Below, piece by piece: positions 43,102 to 51,286 of a stretch of 64,000 nucleotides of DNA. The stretch is taken from contig NZ_JAGTUT010000001.1 in the NCBI RefSeq assembly GCF_025685605.1, positions 2,604,001 to 2,668,000 on the forward strand, given 5' to 3'. The DNA is from Granulicella arctica (GTDB taxonomy: Bacteria > Acidobacteriota > Terriglobia > Terriglobales > Acidobacteriaceae). The position numbers were made by a program, and so were the translations under genes. Below the pieces are notes generated by a model. The model ran no database searches and was not told the origin of the DNA. It was given only the letters and a program-made list of their open reading frames with translations. Numbering within the stretch: the first letter of the stretch is position 1; the number at the start of each line of letters is the position of its first letter.

Positions 43102-44445
43102 ATGCCCAACCAGCGCACCACAACGCTCCTGGCGTCAGCTCTTCTACTGCTGACCTCGACGACAGCATTCGCACAGCAGCCAACACCCGGCATCGACCGC
43201 GAACTACCCGCCTTAGTCGAGATCTACAAGACCCTCCACCAGCACCCCGAGCTCTCCCACCACGAGACCTGGACCGCCGCCTACCTCGCCGCCGCCCTCC
43301 GCAAGCAGGGCTTCACCGTCACCGAGCACCTCGGCAAATACCGCGACGGCACCTCCGCCGAAGGCCTTATCGCCATCCTCGAGAACGGTCCCGGCCCGCG
43401 CCTCCTCATCCGCACCGAGCTGGACGCCCTGCCCGTCGAAGAGAAGACCAATCTCCCCTACGCAAGCCACGTCACCACCAAAGATGATTCCGGCCAGCCC
43501 GTCAGCATCATGCACGCCTGTGGCCACGACATCCACATCACCACCATCCTCGGCACCGTCCAGCAACTCGTCGCCGACAAATCAAAATGGCACGGCACCC
43601 TCATGATCGTTGGCCAGCCCGCCGAAGAGGTGGTCGACGATGGAGCCCGCGCCATGCTCGCCGACCACGTCTACGAGCGTTTCGGCCGCCCCGACTTCGT
43701 CATCGCCGAGCACGACGTATCCGACATCGCCGCCGGTCAGGTAGGCGTCGTCAGCGGTCCCTTCAAGTCCAGCGCCACCGACATCGACGTAGTCATGCGC
43801 GGCGTAGGTGGCCACGGTGCCAAGCCTGAGCAGACCAAAGATCCCGTCGTCATGGCAGGCGAATTCCTTGTCCTCTTGCAAACCATTGTCAGCCGCCAGA
43901 CGGCGCCCCTGCAGCCCGCCGTCCTTACCGTTGGCCACATTAGCGGAGGCACCAAGCGCAACATCATCCCCGAAGAAGTCCGTATGGAGATCTCCATGCG
44001 CAGCTTCGATGAGACCCAGCGCCTCGCCATGATCGAAGCCGTCAAGCGCACCGCCAACGGAGTAGCCATCGCGGACGGTGTCCCCGAGAACCGCATGCCG
44101 CTCGTCACCATCCCCGGCTACGTCCCCGTCACGATCAACGATGCCGCACTGGCCGATCGCTTCCGCACCGTAGCTCGCACCGCTCTGGGCCCGCAGAATT
44201 TAGTCGAAACCAAGCCCAGCATGGCCAGCGAAGACTTCGGCGCATGGGCGCTCCCCGATCACTCCGTCCCCATCTTCTGCTTCTGGCTCGGTGTCTCCGA
44301 CCCGGCAAAGGTCAAGGAAAGCGAGCGCACCGGCATCCCCCTGCCCGCCACCCACTCCTCCCAGTTCGCCCCCGTACCAGAACCTACCATCCGCACTGGA
44401 GTCATCGCCATGACCGCCCTGGCCATATCCCTACTCAATAAATAG
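43102..44445 (+). CDS. M20-family amidohydrolase, exported
   Basis: This metal-dependent amidohydrolase/carboxypeptidase is related to hippurate and IAA-amino-acid hydrolases. A signal peptide (residues 1-25, ending TAFAQQ) is followed by LVEIYKTLHQHPELSHHETWTAAYLAAALRKQGF. The metal site has Cys140-Gly-His141...His145 (ACGHDIHITTILG) and the Glu pair in GQPAEEVVDDGARAML. The dimerisation domain lies in between, and the last ligand is near SMASEDFGAWALP. The substrate is probably an N-acyl amino acid or peptide; it acts in the periplasm. Confidence 0.9.
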   Translation: MPNQRTTTLLASALLLLTSTTAFAQQPTPGIDRELPALVEIYKTLHQHPELSHHETWTAAYLAAALRKQGFTVTEHLGKYRDGTSAEGLIAILENGPGPRLLIRTELDALPVEEKTNLPYASHVTTKDDSGQPVSIMHACGHDIHITTILGTVQQLVADKSKWHGTLMIVGQPAEEVVDDGARAMLADHVYERFGRPDFVIAEHDVSDIAAGQVGVVSGPFKSSATDIDVVMRGVGGHGAKPEQTKDPVVMAGEFLVLLQTIVSRQTAPLQPAVLTVGHISGGTKRNIIPEEVRMEISMRSFDETQRLAMIEAVKRTANGVAIADGVPENRMPLVTIPGYVPVTINDAALADRFRTVARTALGPQNLVETKPSMASEDFGAWALPDHSVPIFCFWLGVSDPAKVKESERTGIPLPATHSSQFAPVPEPTIRTGVIAMTALAISLLNK

Positions 44446-44541
44446 CTATAAAATGTAGAGCCAGTCCTCGCAGTCCGACGAGAAGTTGAGTAGTAGAGCG
44501 ACATTCTTCATCATGAGCTACCATGATCCGCGGAGAAGCGA

Positions 44542-45696
44542 ATGACCAAACTCAGCACGTCTAGCCACTGGACCCGCCGCACCTTCATGACTGCAACGGT
44601 TGCAGCGCTCGCCGCAACCCGCCTCTCCGCAGAGCAGCCCACGGGGTCGCACGTCTACATCGGCTCCACCACCAAACTGCCTGCCGACGGCATCCACGTA
44701 GCCACTTGGAACCCCGATGCCGGTACCCTCTCTGACGTCCGCCTCGCCTTCGAGTGCCTCGCCCCGAGCTTCCTCGCCGTCAGCCCCGACAAGAAGACCC
44801 TCTTCGCCGGTCACTCCTCCCAGTCGAAGATCGGCGGCCTCAGTTCCTTCCACATCGAGCCGTCCGGCGACCTCAAGCTCATCACCACCCTCAACATCGA
44901 GCACGCCGACTTCGTCCACCTCGCCGTCGACCATACCGGCACCTGCGTCATTGCGCCTAACTACGGCGCTGGGACCATCAACTCCTGCAGCGTCACGCAG
45001 GATGGTCGTCTCGCCGATCTTGTCCACGACATCAAGCTCACCGGCCACGGCCCCATTGCCTCTCGCCAGACCGCGCCCCATGCTCATGGCGTCGCCATCT
45101 CTCCCAACAATCGCTTCGTCTACATCAGCGATCTCGGCACCGACCGTATCCTCATCTACAAGCTCAACACGGCCACCGCCGAACTCACCCCGGCAGACCC
45201 CGCCGTCTTCACCATGCCGCCTGGCTCCGGTCCGCGCCACCTGGCCTTCCATCCCAATGGTAAGTGGGCCTACAGCGTCAACGAGCTTGATTCCACGCTC
45301 ACCTTCTTCACCTGGAACCCCGCCACCGGCGCACTCACCTCGGTAGCCGCAGTACCCACCATGCTCCCCAATGGCGACGTCGCCACCAACCGCGCTGGCG
45401 AGATCGCCTTCGATCGCGCCGGCCAATTCCTCTACTCCTGCAACCGCGGAGCCGCCGAAGAACTCCTCACCTACTCCATCGCCGCAGACGGTCGCCTCAA
45501 GCTCATCGGTCGTATACCCACCGGAGCAAAGGAGGCCCGCCACTTCATCGTCACCCCCGATGACGGACACCTCCTTGTCGCGCGTCAGTTCGGCAACGAC
45601 GTAGCCGTGTTCACCCGCGACCGCAAGACCGGCCTATTAAGTGCCACCGAAAACCGCTACCCCATGGACGGAGCCTCCTGCGTCCTCTTCGCCTGA
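44542..45696 (+). CDS. Tat-exported lactonase-family beta-propeller protein
   Basis: This 384-residue protein is of the 6-phosphogluconolactonase-like (seven-bladed propeller, lactonase) family. A twin-arginine signal (WTRRTFMTATVAALAATRLSA) is seen at the N-terminus. Family blades include HVYIGSTTKLPADGIHVATWNPDAGTLSDVRLA, PSFLAVSPDKKTLFAG, PHAHGVAISPNNRFVYISDLGTDRILIYKLN, GPRHLAFHPNGKWAYSVNELDSTLTFFTW and EARHFIVTPDDGHLLVARQFGNDVAVF. Because it is exported it is unlikely to be the cytoplasmic pentose-phosphate enzyme; the substrate is unknown. A 350-codon frame on the opposite strand is its shadow. Confidence 0.88.
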   Translation: MTKLSTSSHWTRRTFMTATVAALAATRLSAEQPTGSHVYIGSTTKLPADGIHVATWNPDAGTLSDVRLAFECLAPSFLAVSPDKKTLFAGHSSQSKIGGLSSFHIEPSGDLKLITTLNIEHADFVHLAVDHTGTCVIAPNYGAGTINSCSVTQDGRLADLVHDIKLTGHGPIASRQTAPHAHGVAISPNNRFVYISDLGTDRILIYKLNTATAELTPADPAVFTMPPGSGPRHLAFHPNGKWAYSVNELDSTLTFFTWNPATGALTSVAAVPTMLPNGDVATNRAGEIAFDRAGQFLYSCNRGAAEELLTYSIAADGRLKLIGRIPTGAKEARHFIVTPDDGHLLVARQFGNDVAVFTRDRKTGLLSATENRYPMDGASCVLFA

Positions 45697-45725
45697 CCTC
45701 CTGAACGCCGTAGAATGAAGAAGAA

Positions 45726-45971
45726 ATGGGACGCAACCTCTACATCCTCGCCGCAACCCTCGTCCTCTTCTCGCTGGTCTCCTGCGGCCTCGCCTACACC
45801 AACATCGCTCAGCAGCCCGGCTCCCCAGGCGACGTCTCCCTCTGGCGAACCATGGGGCTGGCCCTCTTTGTCGTCGGTCTCATAGTTGCTCTCGCCGGCA
45901 TTCTCTCCTCCCTCTTCGAACAGGCTGAACGCCGCGCCGAGATCGCCCGCATCAACCGTCGCAAGCAGTAG
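45726..45971 (+). CDS. small two-helix membrane protein, 81 aa
   Basis: The product has two hydrophobic helices (LYILAATLVLFSLVSCGLAY and GLALFVVGLIVALAGILSSL) and a basic cytoplasmic tail (EQAERRAEIARINRRKQ). The first helix ends LVSCG, so a lipoprotein signal is also possible. ATG 45726 lies 29 bases after the lactonase gene and may be cotranscribed. No family is recognised. Confidence 0.6.
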   Translation: MGRNLYILAATLVLFSLVSCGLAYTNIAQQPGSPGDVSLWRTMGLALFVVGLIVALAGILSSLFEQAERRAEIARINRRKQ

Positions 45972-46382
45972 CCAACGCCGACCAGGGTGTCTGTTCCACA
46001 AGCCTGAGAACAGCCCAACCGGGCATCCCAATTAAAGTCGAACAACTTGACAATCTTCGACCTGTAAAGGGGGGTGTCTGGCAAAATCAGCAGCGAAGAG
46101 GTCTTGAACCTTCGATACAAGTCCAGACCTAAGTCTTTTGTTTAGTAGACTTTGGACTTTAAAAAAAAAAATAATTTTAACGTGTTTAATCTGCCTGTTC
46201 AAGAATAATGATCCACTCACAGCTTTATCGGTCCCGCAGGACGGACGTCGCATTTGGCTAACGGCAGATAAATCCTGCTCCTGCAGCAAAGCCTACAATC
46301 AAGAAGCGTGCGGACATGAAACCGCAACAAGCCAGTCTCATCTAACAAGTGACGCAGCCATTGAGAAGGGAACCACCGCATC
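45972..46382. other. intergenic region with copy C of the 27-bp motif, leader of queD
   Basis: About 410 bases without a supported gene. It holds the 27-bp motif copy C (46128-46154), an A-rich tract directly after it (about 46160-46177) and the untranslated leader of queD. I looked for a preQ1 riboswitch and found no convincing one. An 85-codon frame from 46138 has no ribosome binding site and is unconvincing. Confidence 0.6.
46128..46154 (+). repeat. 27-bp interspersed motif, copy C
   Basis: CCTAAG, fourteen bases, GACTTTG: one base differs from the TACTTTG of copies A and B. The motif is followed by GACTTT and an A-rich tract. Confidence 0.4.
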
Positions 46383-46763
46383 ATGTTTGAAGTAACTGTA
46401 GAAGCCGGATTCTCCTCCGGCCACTACCTGCGCAACTATCGCGGCAAGTGTGAGAACCCCCACGGCCACAACTACAAGGTCTTCGTTACCCTCATCGGCG
46501 AAGAACTCGACGAAGCTGGCATGCTCCTTGATTTCAAGCTTCTCAAACAGGTCATGCGTCCCACTGTCGAGTATCTCGATCACTTCATGATCAACGATCT
46601 GCCGCCCTTCGACAGCGCCATCAATCCCAGCGCCGAGAACCTGGCAAAGTACTTCTACGACAAGACCAGCACCCAGCTTCACGAGATGACTGCCGGTCGC
46701 GTTCGCGTCAAAGACTGCACTCTTTACGAGACCGACACCAGCTTCGCCCGCTACTACGAGTAA
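46383..46763 (+). CDS. queD: 6-carboxytetrahydropterin synthase QueD
   Basis: QueD converts dihydroneopterin triphosphate to 6-carboxytetrahydropterin, the first step toward queuosine. The 126-residue protein has the zinc His14 in SGHYLRNYRGKCENPHGHNY with His27 and His29, catalytic Cys23, and the conserved LDFKLLKQ...LDHFMINDLP, PSAENLAKYFYD and YETDTSFARYYE. GAGAAGGG lies upstream of ATG 46383. queE follows after four bases. Confidence 0.95.
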   Translation: MFEVTVEAGFSSGHYLRNYRGKCENPHGHNYKVFVTLIGEELDEAGMLLDFKLLKQVMRPTVEYLDHFMINDLPPFDSAINPSAENLAKYFYDKTSTQLHEMTAGRVRVKDCTLYETDTSFARYYE

Positions 46764-46767
46764 GCCC

Positions 46768-47451
46768 TTGTACCTCATCGAACTCTACAAATCCGTCCAG
46801 GGTGAGTCCAGCTTCACCGGCCTCCCTTGCATCTTCGTCCGTCTCGCTGGCTGCAACCTGCGCTGTGCCTGGTGCGATTCCACCTACACCTTCACCGGCG
46901 GAACGCCCTACACCGAAGACGAGATCGTCCGCCAGATCGAAGCGCTTGCCCCCTGCAAACTGGTCGAGTTCACCGGTGGCGAGCCGATGCTGCAAGCCCG
47001 CGAACTGCTTCCACTTATGGAACGTCTGCTCGCCAGTGGCTACAACCTGATGATTGAAACCAGCGGCGAGCGCCCTCTGGCCGACGTTCCCAAAGCAGTT
47101 CACAAGATCGTCGACGTCAAGTGCCCCGGAGCCGGTGCCGCTGCAAACAGCTTCCGCATCGAGAACCTCGAAGCGCTCACAAAGAACGACGAGGTAAAGT
47201 TCGTCCTCTCCGATCGAGCCGACTATGACTTCGCCCGAGCCTTTATCCTCGAGCACAACCTCAACAGCAAAGTCGCTGGCGTTCTCCTGAGTCCGGCCTT
47301 CGTCCAAACGCCGTCGCCGCAGCGCACCGCCGACAACATGGCCCTGAACCCGCGCCTGGTCGTCGAATGGATGATGGCCGACGGCCTCGACGCCCGCCTC
47401 TCGCTTCAGATTCACAAGTTCATCTGGGAGCCGATGAAGAAAGGCGTTTAG
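46768..47451 (+). CDS. queE: 7-carboxy-7-deazaguanine synthase QueE
   Basis: QueE is a radical SAM enzyme that rearranges the QueD product into 7-carboxy-7-deazaguanine. The cluster motif Cys29-x3-Cys33-x2-Cys36 (CNLRCAWC) is present, preceded by KSVQGESSFTGLPCIFVRLAG and followed by EFTGGEPMLQ and DVKCPGAG. The start is TTG 46768, four bases after the queD stop; no ATG is near. The next enzyme, queC, is at 24261-24971. Confidence 0.95.
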   Translation: MYLIELYKSVQGESSFTGLPCIFVRLAGCNLRCAWCDSTYTFTGGTPYTEDEIVRQIEALAPCKLVEFTGGEPMLQARELLPLMERLLASGYNLMIETSGERPLADVPKAVHKIVDVKCPGAGAAANSFRIENLEALTKNDEVKFVLSDRADYDFARAFILEHNLNSKVAGVLLSPAFVQTPSPQRTADNMALNPRLVVEWMMADGLDARLSLQIHKFIWEPMKKGV

Positions 47452-47792
47452 CTGACGTTTCGAACTTCACCGCGCATACCGAACCAAAGCACAAGTCCCA
47501 GAAACTGGACGTAGAGCAGCCATTCCGTCACCCGCAACACGGGCGCGTTCGCGATACCATGCAGCGCAACCATCAGCGGCAGCGAGACACCGAGCACTAC
47601 CATGCAGATCATCATCACCAGCCGACCATAGTTCGTTCGAGCAAGGATTACGGGGCGCTCCCGGGGAAGCTGCTGCAACACCCGCGCTGCAAAGTCAGCA
47701 GGAATTTGAACCATAGGGCGCGCCTCAAGGGCGCGAATCAGCCGCTCTTCCACTTTCTCAGACTCCTCATCCTGCATTATCTTGTCGCGCAT
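47448..47792 (-). CDS. single-helix-pair membrane protein, candidate partner of the ECF sigma factor
   Basis: The gene overlaps the sigma factor gene by 16 bases on the same strand, the usual place of an anti-sigma factor. The 114-residue protein has a cytoplasmic helical N-terminus (EEKVEERLIRALEARPMVQIPADFAARVLQQLPRERP as seen with small gaps) and two membrane helices (LVMMICMVVLGVSLPLMVAL; VTEWLLYVQFLGLVLWFGM). No HxxxCxxC zinc motif is present, so if it is an anti-sigma factor it is not of the zinc type. The function is inferred from position only. Confidence 0.65.
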   Translation of the reverse strand: MRDKIMQDEESEKVEERLIRALEARPMVQIPADFAARVLQQLPRERPVILARTNYGRLVMMICMVVLGVSLPLMVALHGIANAPVLRVTEWLLYVQFLGLVLWFGMRGEVRNVS

Positions 47793-48328
47793 AGAGATTT
47801 CCTTTCCGAGTTGCTCAGCAGAGCTTCTCTCAACTTCTTCCGACCGCGATGCAGATGAGTGCGCACCGTTCCAATCGGCAAGCCCAGCGAAAGCGAGATC
47901 TGCTCATATGTGTTCTCTTCCTGATGATAAAGAACCAGTACGGCGCGCTCAATCTGGCTCAGCTTGAGCAGCTCTTCCTCAACGATCTGCTGAAACTCGC
48001 GGTCTTCCAGCTGTTCAACGGCATTGCGGCCCGGATGCTCTAACCGATCTTCCCAGCCTGATCGTTCATCGGAGATCGACACCAACGACTTCATATCCCG
48101 TTGGCGCCGTTTCCACTCATTCTGAGCAACGTTCACAGTGATTCGATAAAGATAGGTCGACAGTAAAGATTCCCCGCGAAAGCTTGGCAGCGCACGGTAA
48201 AGCCGGATGAAGACCTCCTGAGCAAGGTCGTCAATATTGTCTCGACTGCCGATCATGCGCACCAGCGTGCCGAAGACCATCGATTGATGATCCCGGACGA
48301 TCTGCTCGAAGTTGGAATCGGTTTGCAA
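47777..48328 (-). CDS. ECF-subfamily RNA polymerase sigma factor
   Basis: This 183-residue sigma factor has region 2 (FEQIVRDHQSMVFGTLVRMIGSRDNIDDLAQEVFIRLYRALPSF...LSTYLYRITVNVAQNEWKR) and region 4 (LSQIERAVLVLYHQEENTYEQISLSLGLPIGTVRTHLHRGRKKLREAL), resembling RpoE-type ECF factors. The start is TTG 48328; a stop lies shortly upstream and the next Met would remove the first helix. A strong RpoE-like promoter (48362 to 48335) ends only six bases before that TTG, which suggests autoregulation and a leaderless transcript. A membrane protein gene overlaps its end. Confidence 0.92.
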   Translation of the reverse strand: MQTDSNFEQIVRDHQSMVFGTLVRMIGSRDNIDDLAQEVFIRLYRALPSFRGESLLSTYLYRITVNVAQNEWKRRQRDMKSLVSISDERSGWEDRLEHPGRNAVEQLEDREFQQIVEEELLKLSQIERAVLVLYHQEENTYEQISLSLGLPIGTVRTHLHRGRKKLREALLSNSERKSLCATR

Positions 48329-48334
48329 GTCAGG

Positions 48335-48362
48335 TTAGACAATATGCCTCGTCGAAAGTTTC
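48335..48362 (-). promoter_or_regulatory. ECF (RpoE-like) promoter of the sigma factor gene
   Basis: On the minus strand GAAACTT (48362-48356) and GTCTAA (48340-48335) are separated by exactly 15 bases. The E. coli sigma-E consensus is GGAACTT-N15/16-GTCTAA, so only one position differs. It precedes the ECF sigma gene, as expected for autoregulation. Confidence 0.75.
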
Positions 48363-48374
48363 GCGCGGGCAAGT

Positions 48375-48402
48375 GAAACTTACAAGGCATGCCGAGGTCT
48401 AA
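48375..48402 (+). promoter_or_regulatory. ECF (RpoE-like) promoter of the DUF6249-like gene
   Basis: GAAACTT (48375-48381) and GTCTAA (48397-48402) are separated by exactly 15 bases, identical in both boxes and spacing to the opposite-strand promoter 12 bases away. The gene start is 24 bases downstream, with AGAGGA as ribosome binding site. Confidence 0.75.
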
Positions 48403-48425
48403 GGTGGGCAGAAAGAGGAAACATC

Positions 48426-48884
48426 ATGGACGCATTCAATTCACCATTTATCGTCCCACTGGGGGGAGCCGCTGTCGCGATCGTCGCGATCGTCGCAGGT
48501 ATTATGTCGCAGGCGCATGCAGTTCGTGTCAAGGCAGATCAGCGCATGGCCATGCTCGCTCGTGGCATGTCGGTCGCCGAGATCGAACAGCTGCTGGGCT
48601 TGGGTCAGGATGAAAAACGAGCGCCCAAGGATCCACTTCGCAGCCTCGGCAACGCGCGCCGCACTGGCATCATCCTTGTCTCCTCGGGAATCGGCATCAT
48701 GCTCTTCTTCCTTGCGCTCACAGCCATCATCCAGCAGAAGGAGATTCTTTCAGGGGCTGCCGTAGGCTTCATTCCACTTGCCATTGGCATCGGATTCTTT
48801 ATCGACTACAACCTCCAGAAGCGCGAACTTGCGCGCTTCGGACTTGAGGTCGGTGCGGATCTGCGATCCAGCGAACGGCTGTAG
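48426..48884 (+). CDS. DUF6249-like membrane protein
   Basis: The 152-residue protein has an N-terminal helix (FIVPLGGAAVAIVAIVAGIMSQ), a cytoplasmic loop with ADQRMAMLARGMSVAEIEQLLGLGQ, two more helices (GIILVSSGIGIMLFFLALTAII; SGAAVGFIPLAIGIGFFIDY) and a basic tail. This pattern fits the DUF6249 family as I know it; the assignment is tentative. ATG 48426 has AGAGGA upstream. An ECF-type promoter in front of it ties it to the divergent sigma factor, so it may be a membrane-stress target or part of the sensing system. Confidence 0.75.
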   Translation: MDAFNSPFIVPLGGAAVAIVAIVAGIMSQAHAVRVKADQRMAMLARGMSVAEIEQLLGLGQDEKRAPKDPLRSLGNARRTGIILVSSGIGIMLFFLALTAIIQQKEILSGAAVGFIPLAIGIGFFIDYNLQKRELARFGLEVGADLRSSERL

Positions 48885-48932
48885 GTTCAGGAGTCAGCCG
48901 ATACGCTAAACTGCTAGCTAATCGGAGGCTCC

Positions 48933-50225
48933 TTGGACGAGCAAGACAATCTGATCTTCGTCTCGATCGCCTCGTATCGAGACGCGCAGCTCGTTCCAAC
49001 GATTAGCCACTGCCTCGCAAAAGCAAGTCATCCAGACCGGCTCCGCTTTGGCATCTGCTGGCAGCACGGCGAAGAAGAAGTCACTCTACCTTTTTTTGAT
49101 GACCCACGTTTCAAGATTCTCGACATCGACTGGCGTGACAGTCGCGGGGCATGCTGGGCTCGCTCCGAGATCATGAAGCTCTGGAGCGGCGAGGCCTGGT
49201 TTCTGCAGGTCGACTCGCACAGCCGCTTCGCTCCCGGTTGGGATGAAATCCTCATCGAAACGATGCGGCAGACCGGAAGCGCGAAGCCAATCCTCAGTAC
49301 CTATCCGCCGCCGTTCACGCCCTCCGAGCACGAAACCTTCGGAGGCGACGCGCTCCAGATGGCCTTTCAGGGCTTCACGCCCGAAGGTATTCCGTTCATG
49401 AAGCCGCTTGCCATTCAAAACTGGATGCACCTGCTGCAGCCCGTTCGTGCTCGCTTCCTCGCGGCTGGCTTCCTTTTTGCTCCGGGCTGCTTCGTCAAGG
49501 AGGTTCCTTACGATCCGGAGCTCTACTTCATCGGGGAAGAGGCAACGATGACTGTTCGCGCCTTCACGAGCGGCTATGACCTTTTCCATCCTCACCGGCT
49601 TATCATCTGGCACGATTATGTCCGCGCCTATGCCACGCGACATTGGGACGATCACACAAGCGCCAAGAAGGTCGATCGCGAATGGAGCGAACTCGACAAG
49701 TGCAGCAAAGAACGCATCAAGCTCCTGCTCGAGGGCGAATTACTCGACAGCTTCGGCCTTGGCACCGACCGCACGCTCGCCGACTACGAAGCCTACGCCG
49801 GCCTCAGCTTCAGCCAGCGCAAAGGCCAGAATTACACGCTGCGCTGCGGCGAGCCGCCAAACCCAGAAGCCGCGTCCGATTGGGCCGATGAGATCTACAC
49901 CTGGCTCGTCCGCGTAAAGGTGAACGCTGTCGACCTGCCGCCTGGATCGCTCGACGATCCATCCTTCTGGTATGTCGCTGTCAACGATGAAGGGGGTCAT
50001 GAGATCTTCCGTCGGGATTTTCCTCGCGCTGAACTTCTGACGCTCAGTGGCAACGAACCTATAATCTCGCTCATCTGCGAGTTCCAGTCCGGCATCGTTC
50101 CCGCGACATGGAGCGTCTGGCCCGTCAACCGCGTACAGGGCTGGCTCCAGCGTATCTCTGGCCCCCTCGCCGAAGATGATTACACGGTCGCTCTCGAAGA
50201 GAAGGAAGAACTGCAAACGCCATAA
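48933..50225 (+). CDS. GT60/GlcNAc-transferase-like glycosyltransferase
   Basis: The first 280 residues match the GlcNAc (glycosyltransferase family 60, Skp1-type) domain: IFVSIASYRDAQLVPTISHCLAKASHPDRLRFGICWQ, RGACWARSEIMKLWSGEAWFLQVDSHSRFAPGWDE (the DxH-type metal site), LSTYPPPF, FLAAGFLFAPGCFVKEVPYDPELYFIGEEATMTVRAFTSGYDLFHPHRLIIWHDY. The last 130 residues form a different beta-rich domain. The start is TTG 48933 with GGAGG four bases upstream. The acceptor is unknown; the family modifies hydroxyproline or other protein sites in eukaryotes. Confidence 0.85.
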   Translation: MDEQDNLIFVSIASYRDAQLVPTISHCLAKASHPDRLRFGICWQHGEEEVTLPFFDDPRFKILDIDWRDSRGACWARSEIMKLWSGEAWFLQVDSHSRFAPGWDEILIETMRQTGSAKPILSTYPPPFTPSEHETFGGDALQMAFQGFTPEGIPFMKPLAIQNWMHLLQPVRARFLAAGFLFAPGCFVKEVPYDPELYFIGEEATMTVRAFTSGYDLFHPHRLIIWHDYVRAYATRHWDDHTSAKKVDREWSELDKCSKERIKLLLEGELLDSFGLGTDRTLADYEAYAGLSFSQRKGQNYTLRCGEPPNPEAASDWADEIYTWLVRVKVNAVDLPPGSLDDPSFWYVAVNDEGGHEIFRRDFPRAELLTLSGNEPIISLICEFQSGIVPATWSVWPVNRVQGWLQRISGPLAEDDYTVALEEKEELQTP

Positions 50226-50239
50226 GCTACCATCTGGTA

Positions 50240-51286
50240 ATGCGCTACCTTTCAGCTCTCCTCCTGCTCGCAGCAGCACTGCCGGCCCTTGCTCAAAAGC
50301 CGATCGAGATCAAGGTAGTCGTTATCACCATGTTCGAAGCAGGCGCTGATACTGGCGACACGCCTGGCGAGTATCAATACTGGGTCGAGCGCGAGCATCT
50401 GGATGCGATCCTGCCGTTCCCGCAGGGCTATCACGATCTGCGGATGAATCAGCAAGGCGTCCTCGGGTTGGTGACTGGCGTAGGAACTGCACGAGCTGCC
50501 GCCTCGATCATGGCGCTTGGTTCTGACCCTCGCTTCGATCTCACGCATGCTTACTTCCTAGTCGCCGGAATAGCTGGTATAAACCCGGAGGTTGGTTCGC
50601 TGGGCTCAGCCGTCTGGTCGGACTACATTGTCGATGGCGATCTCGCTCACGAGATCGATGCCCGCGAGATTCCCGCCGGTTGGTCGACCGGCTACGTTCC
50701 TCTCGGCAAATCGACGCCCTACGAACAGCCGCGTGCTGACCGCTTTGCCGGAGGGGATGGCATCGTCTATCACCTCAACACGGCTCTCGTAAGCTGGGCC
50801 TACAACCTGACCAAAGAAACGCTGCTTCTCGATACACCAGCCATTGCGGAGCGCCGCACGCAGTACGCACAAGTTGCCGCGCATCGTCCGCCGTTCGTAT
50901 TGCGTGGCGACAATCTGTCTGCCAGCACCTTTTGGCATGGCAAGCTAATGAGCGACTGGGCAAGTAAATGGGTGCAGTACCAGACTGAGGGAAAGGGAAG
51001 CTACGCCGTTTGCGGTATGGAGGACAGCGGAACGCTCCAGTCCCTTACCTGGTTGGCGAGAGCACACAAAGTCGACATCAATCGTGTCCTGATCCTGCGC
51101 ACCGCCAGCAACTTCGACCAGCAGCGGCAGGGAATCACCGCAGCCGAGAGCCTGGCTGAGACCAAGGTTACAAAGTACAGCGCCTATTTGCCTTCACTTG
51201 ATAGTGCTTACCGCGTTGGCCATGTTGTAGTGGATTCACTTGTAGCGAATTGGTCGGACACTCGCGATCATATTCCCGGTAAGTAA
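50240..51286 (+). CDS. purine nucleoside permease-type (NUP) protein
   Basis: The 348-residue exported protein (signal peptide MRYLSALLLLAAALPALAQ) matches the purine nucleoside permease family: IEIKVVVITMFEAGADTGDTPGEYQYWVERE, QGVLGLVTGVGTARAAASIMALGSDPRFDLTHAYFLVAGIAGINPEVGSLGSAVW, MEDSGTLQSL and LRTASNFDQQ. The fold is related to nucleoside phosphorylases, so binding of purine nucleosides is plausible although transport by a soluble exported protein is not established. It starts 14 bases after the GT60-like gene. Its stop directly abuts the stop of the convergent carotenoid glycosyltransferase gene. Confidence 0.88.
   Translation: MRYLSALLLLAAALPALAQKPIEIKVVVITMFEAGADTGDTPGEYQYWVEREHLDAILPFPQGYHDLRMNQQGVLGLVTGVGTARAAASIMALGSDPRFDLTHAYFLVAGIAGINPEVGSLGSAVWSDYIVDGDLAHEIDAREIPAGWSTGYVPLGKSTPYEQPRADRFAGGDGIVYHLNTALVSWAYNLTKETLLLDTPAIAERRTQYAQVAAHRPPFVLRGDNLSASTFWHGKLMSDWASKWVQYQTEGKGSYAVCGMEDSGTLQSLTWLARAHKVDINRVLILRTASNFDQQRQGITAAESLAETKVTKYSAYLPSLDSAYRVGHVVVDSLVANWSDTRDHIPGK

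Noticed and set aside
44518..45570. 350-codon open frame on the minus strand
   Set aside because: It is the reverse reading of the Tat-exported lactonase gene; composition is Gly/Glu/Val-skewed without domain features, as expected for antisense frames in GC-rich DNA.
46240..46382. Possible preQ1 riboswitch before queD
   Set aside because: I could not find the preQ1 class I or II core or a suitable pseudoknot; the leader is left unassigned.
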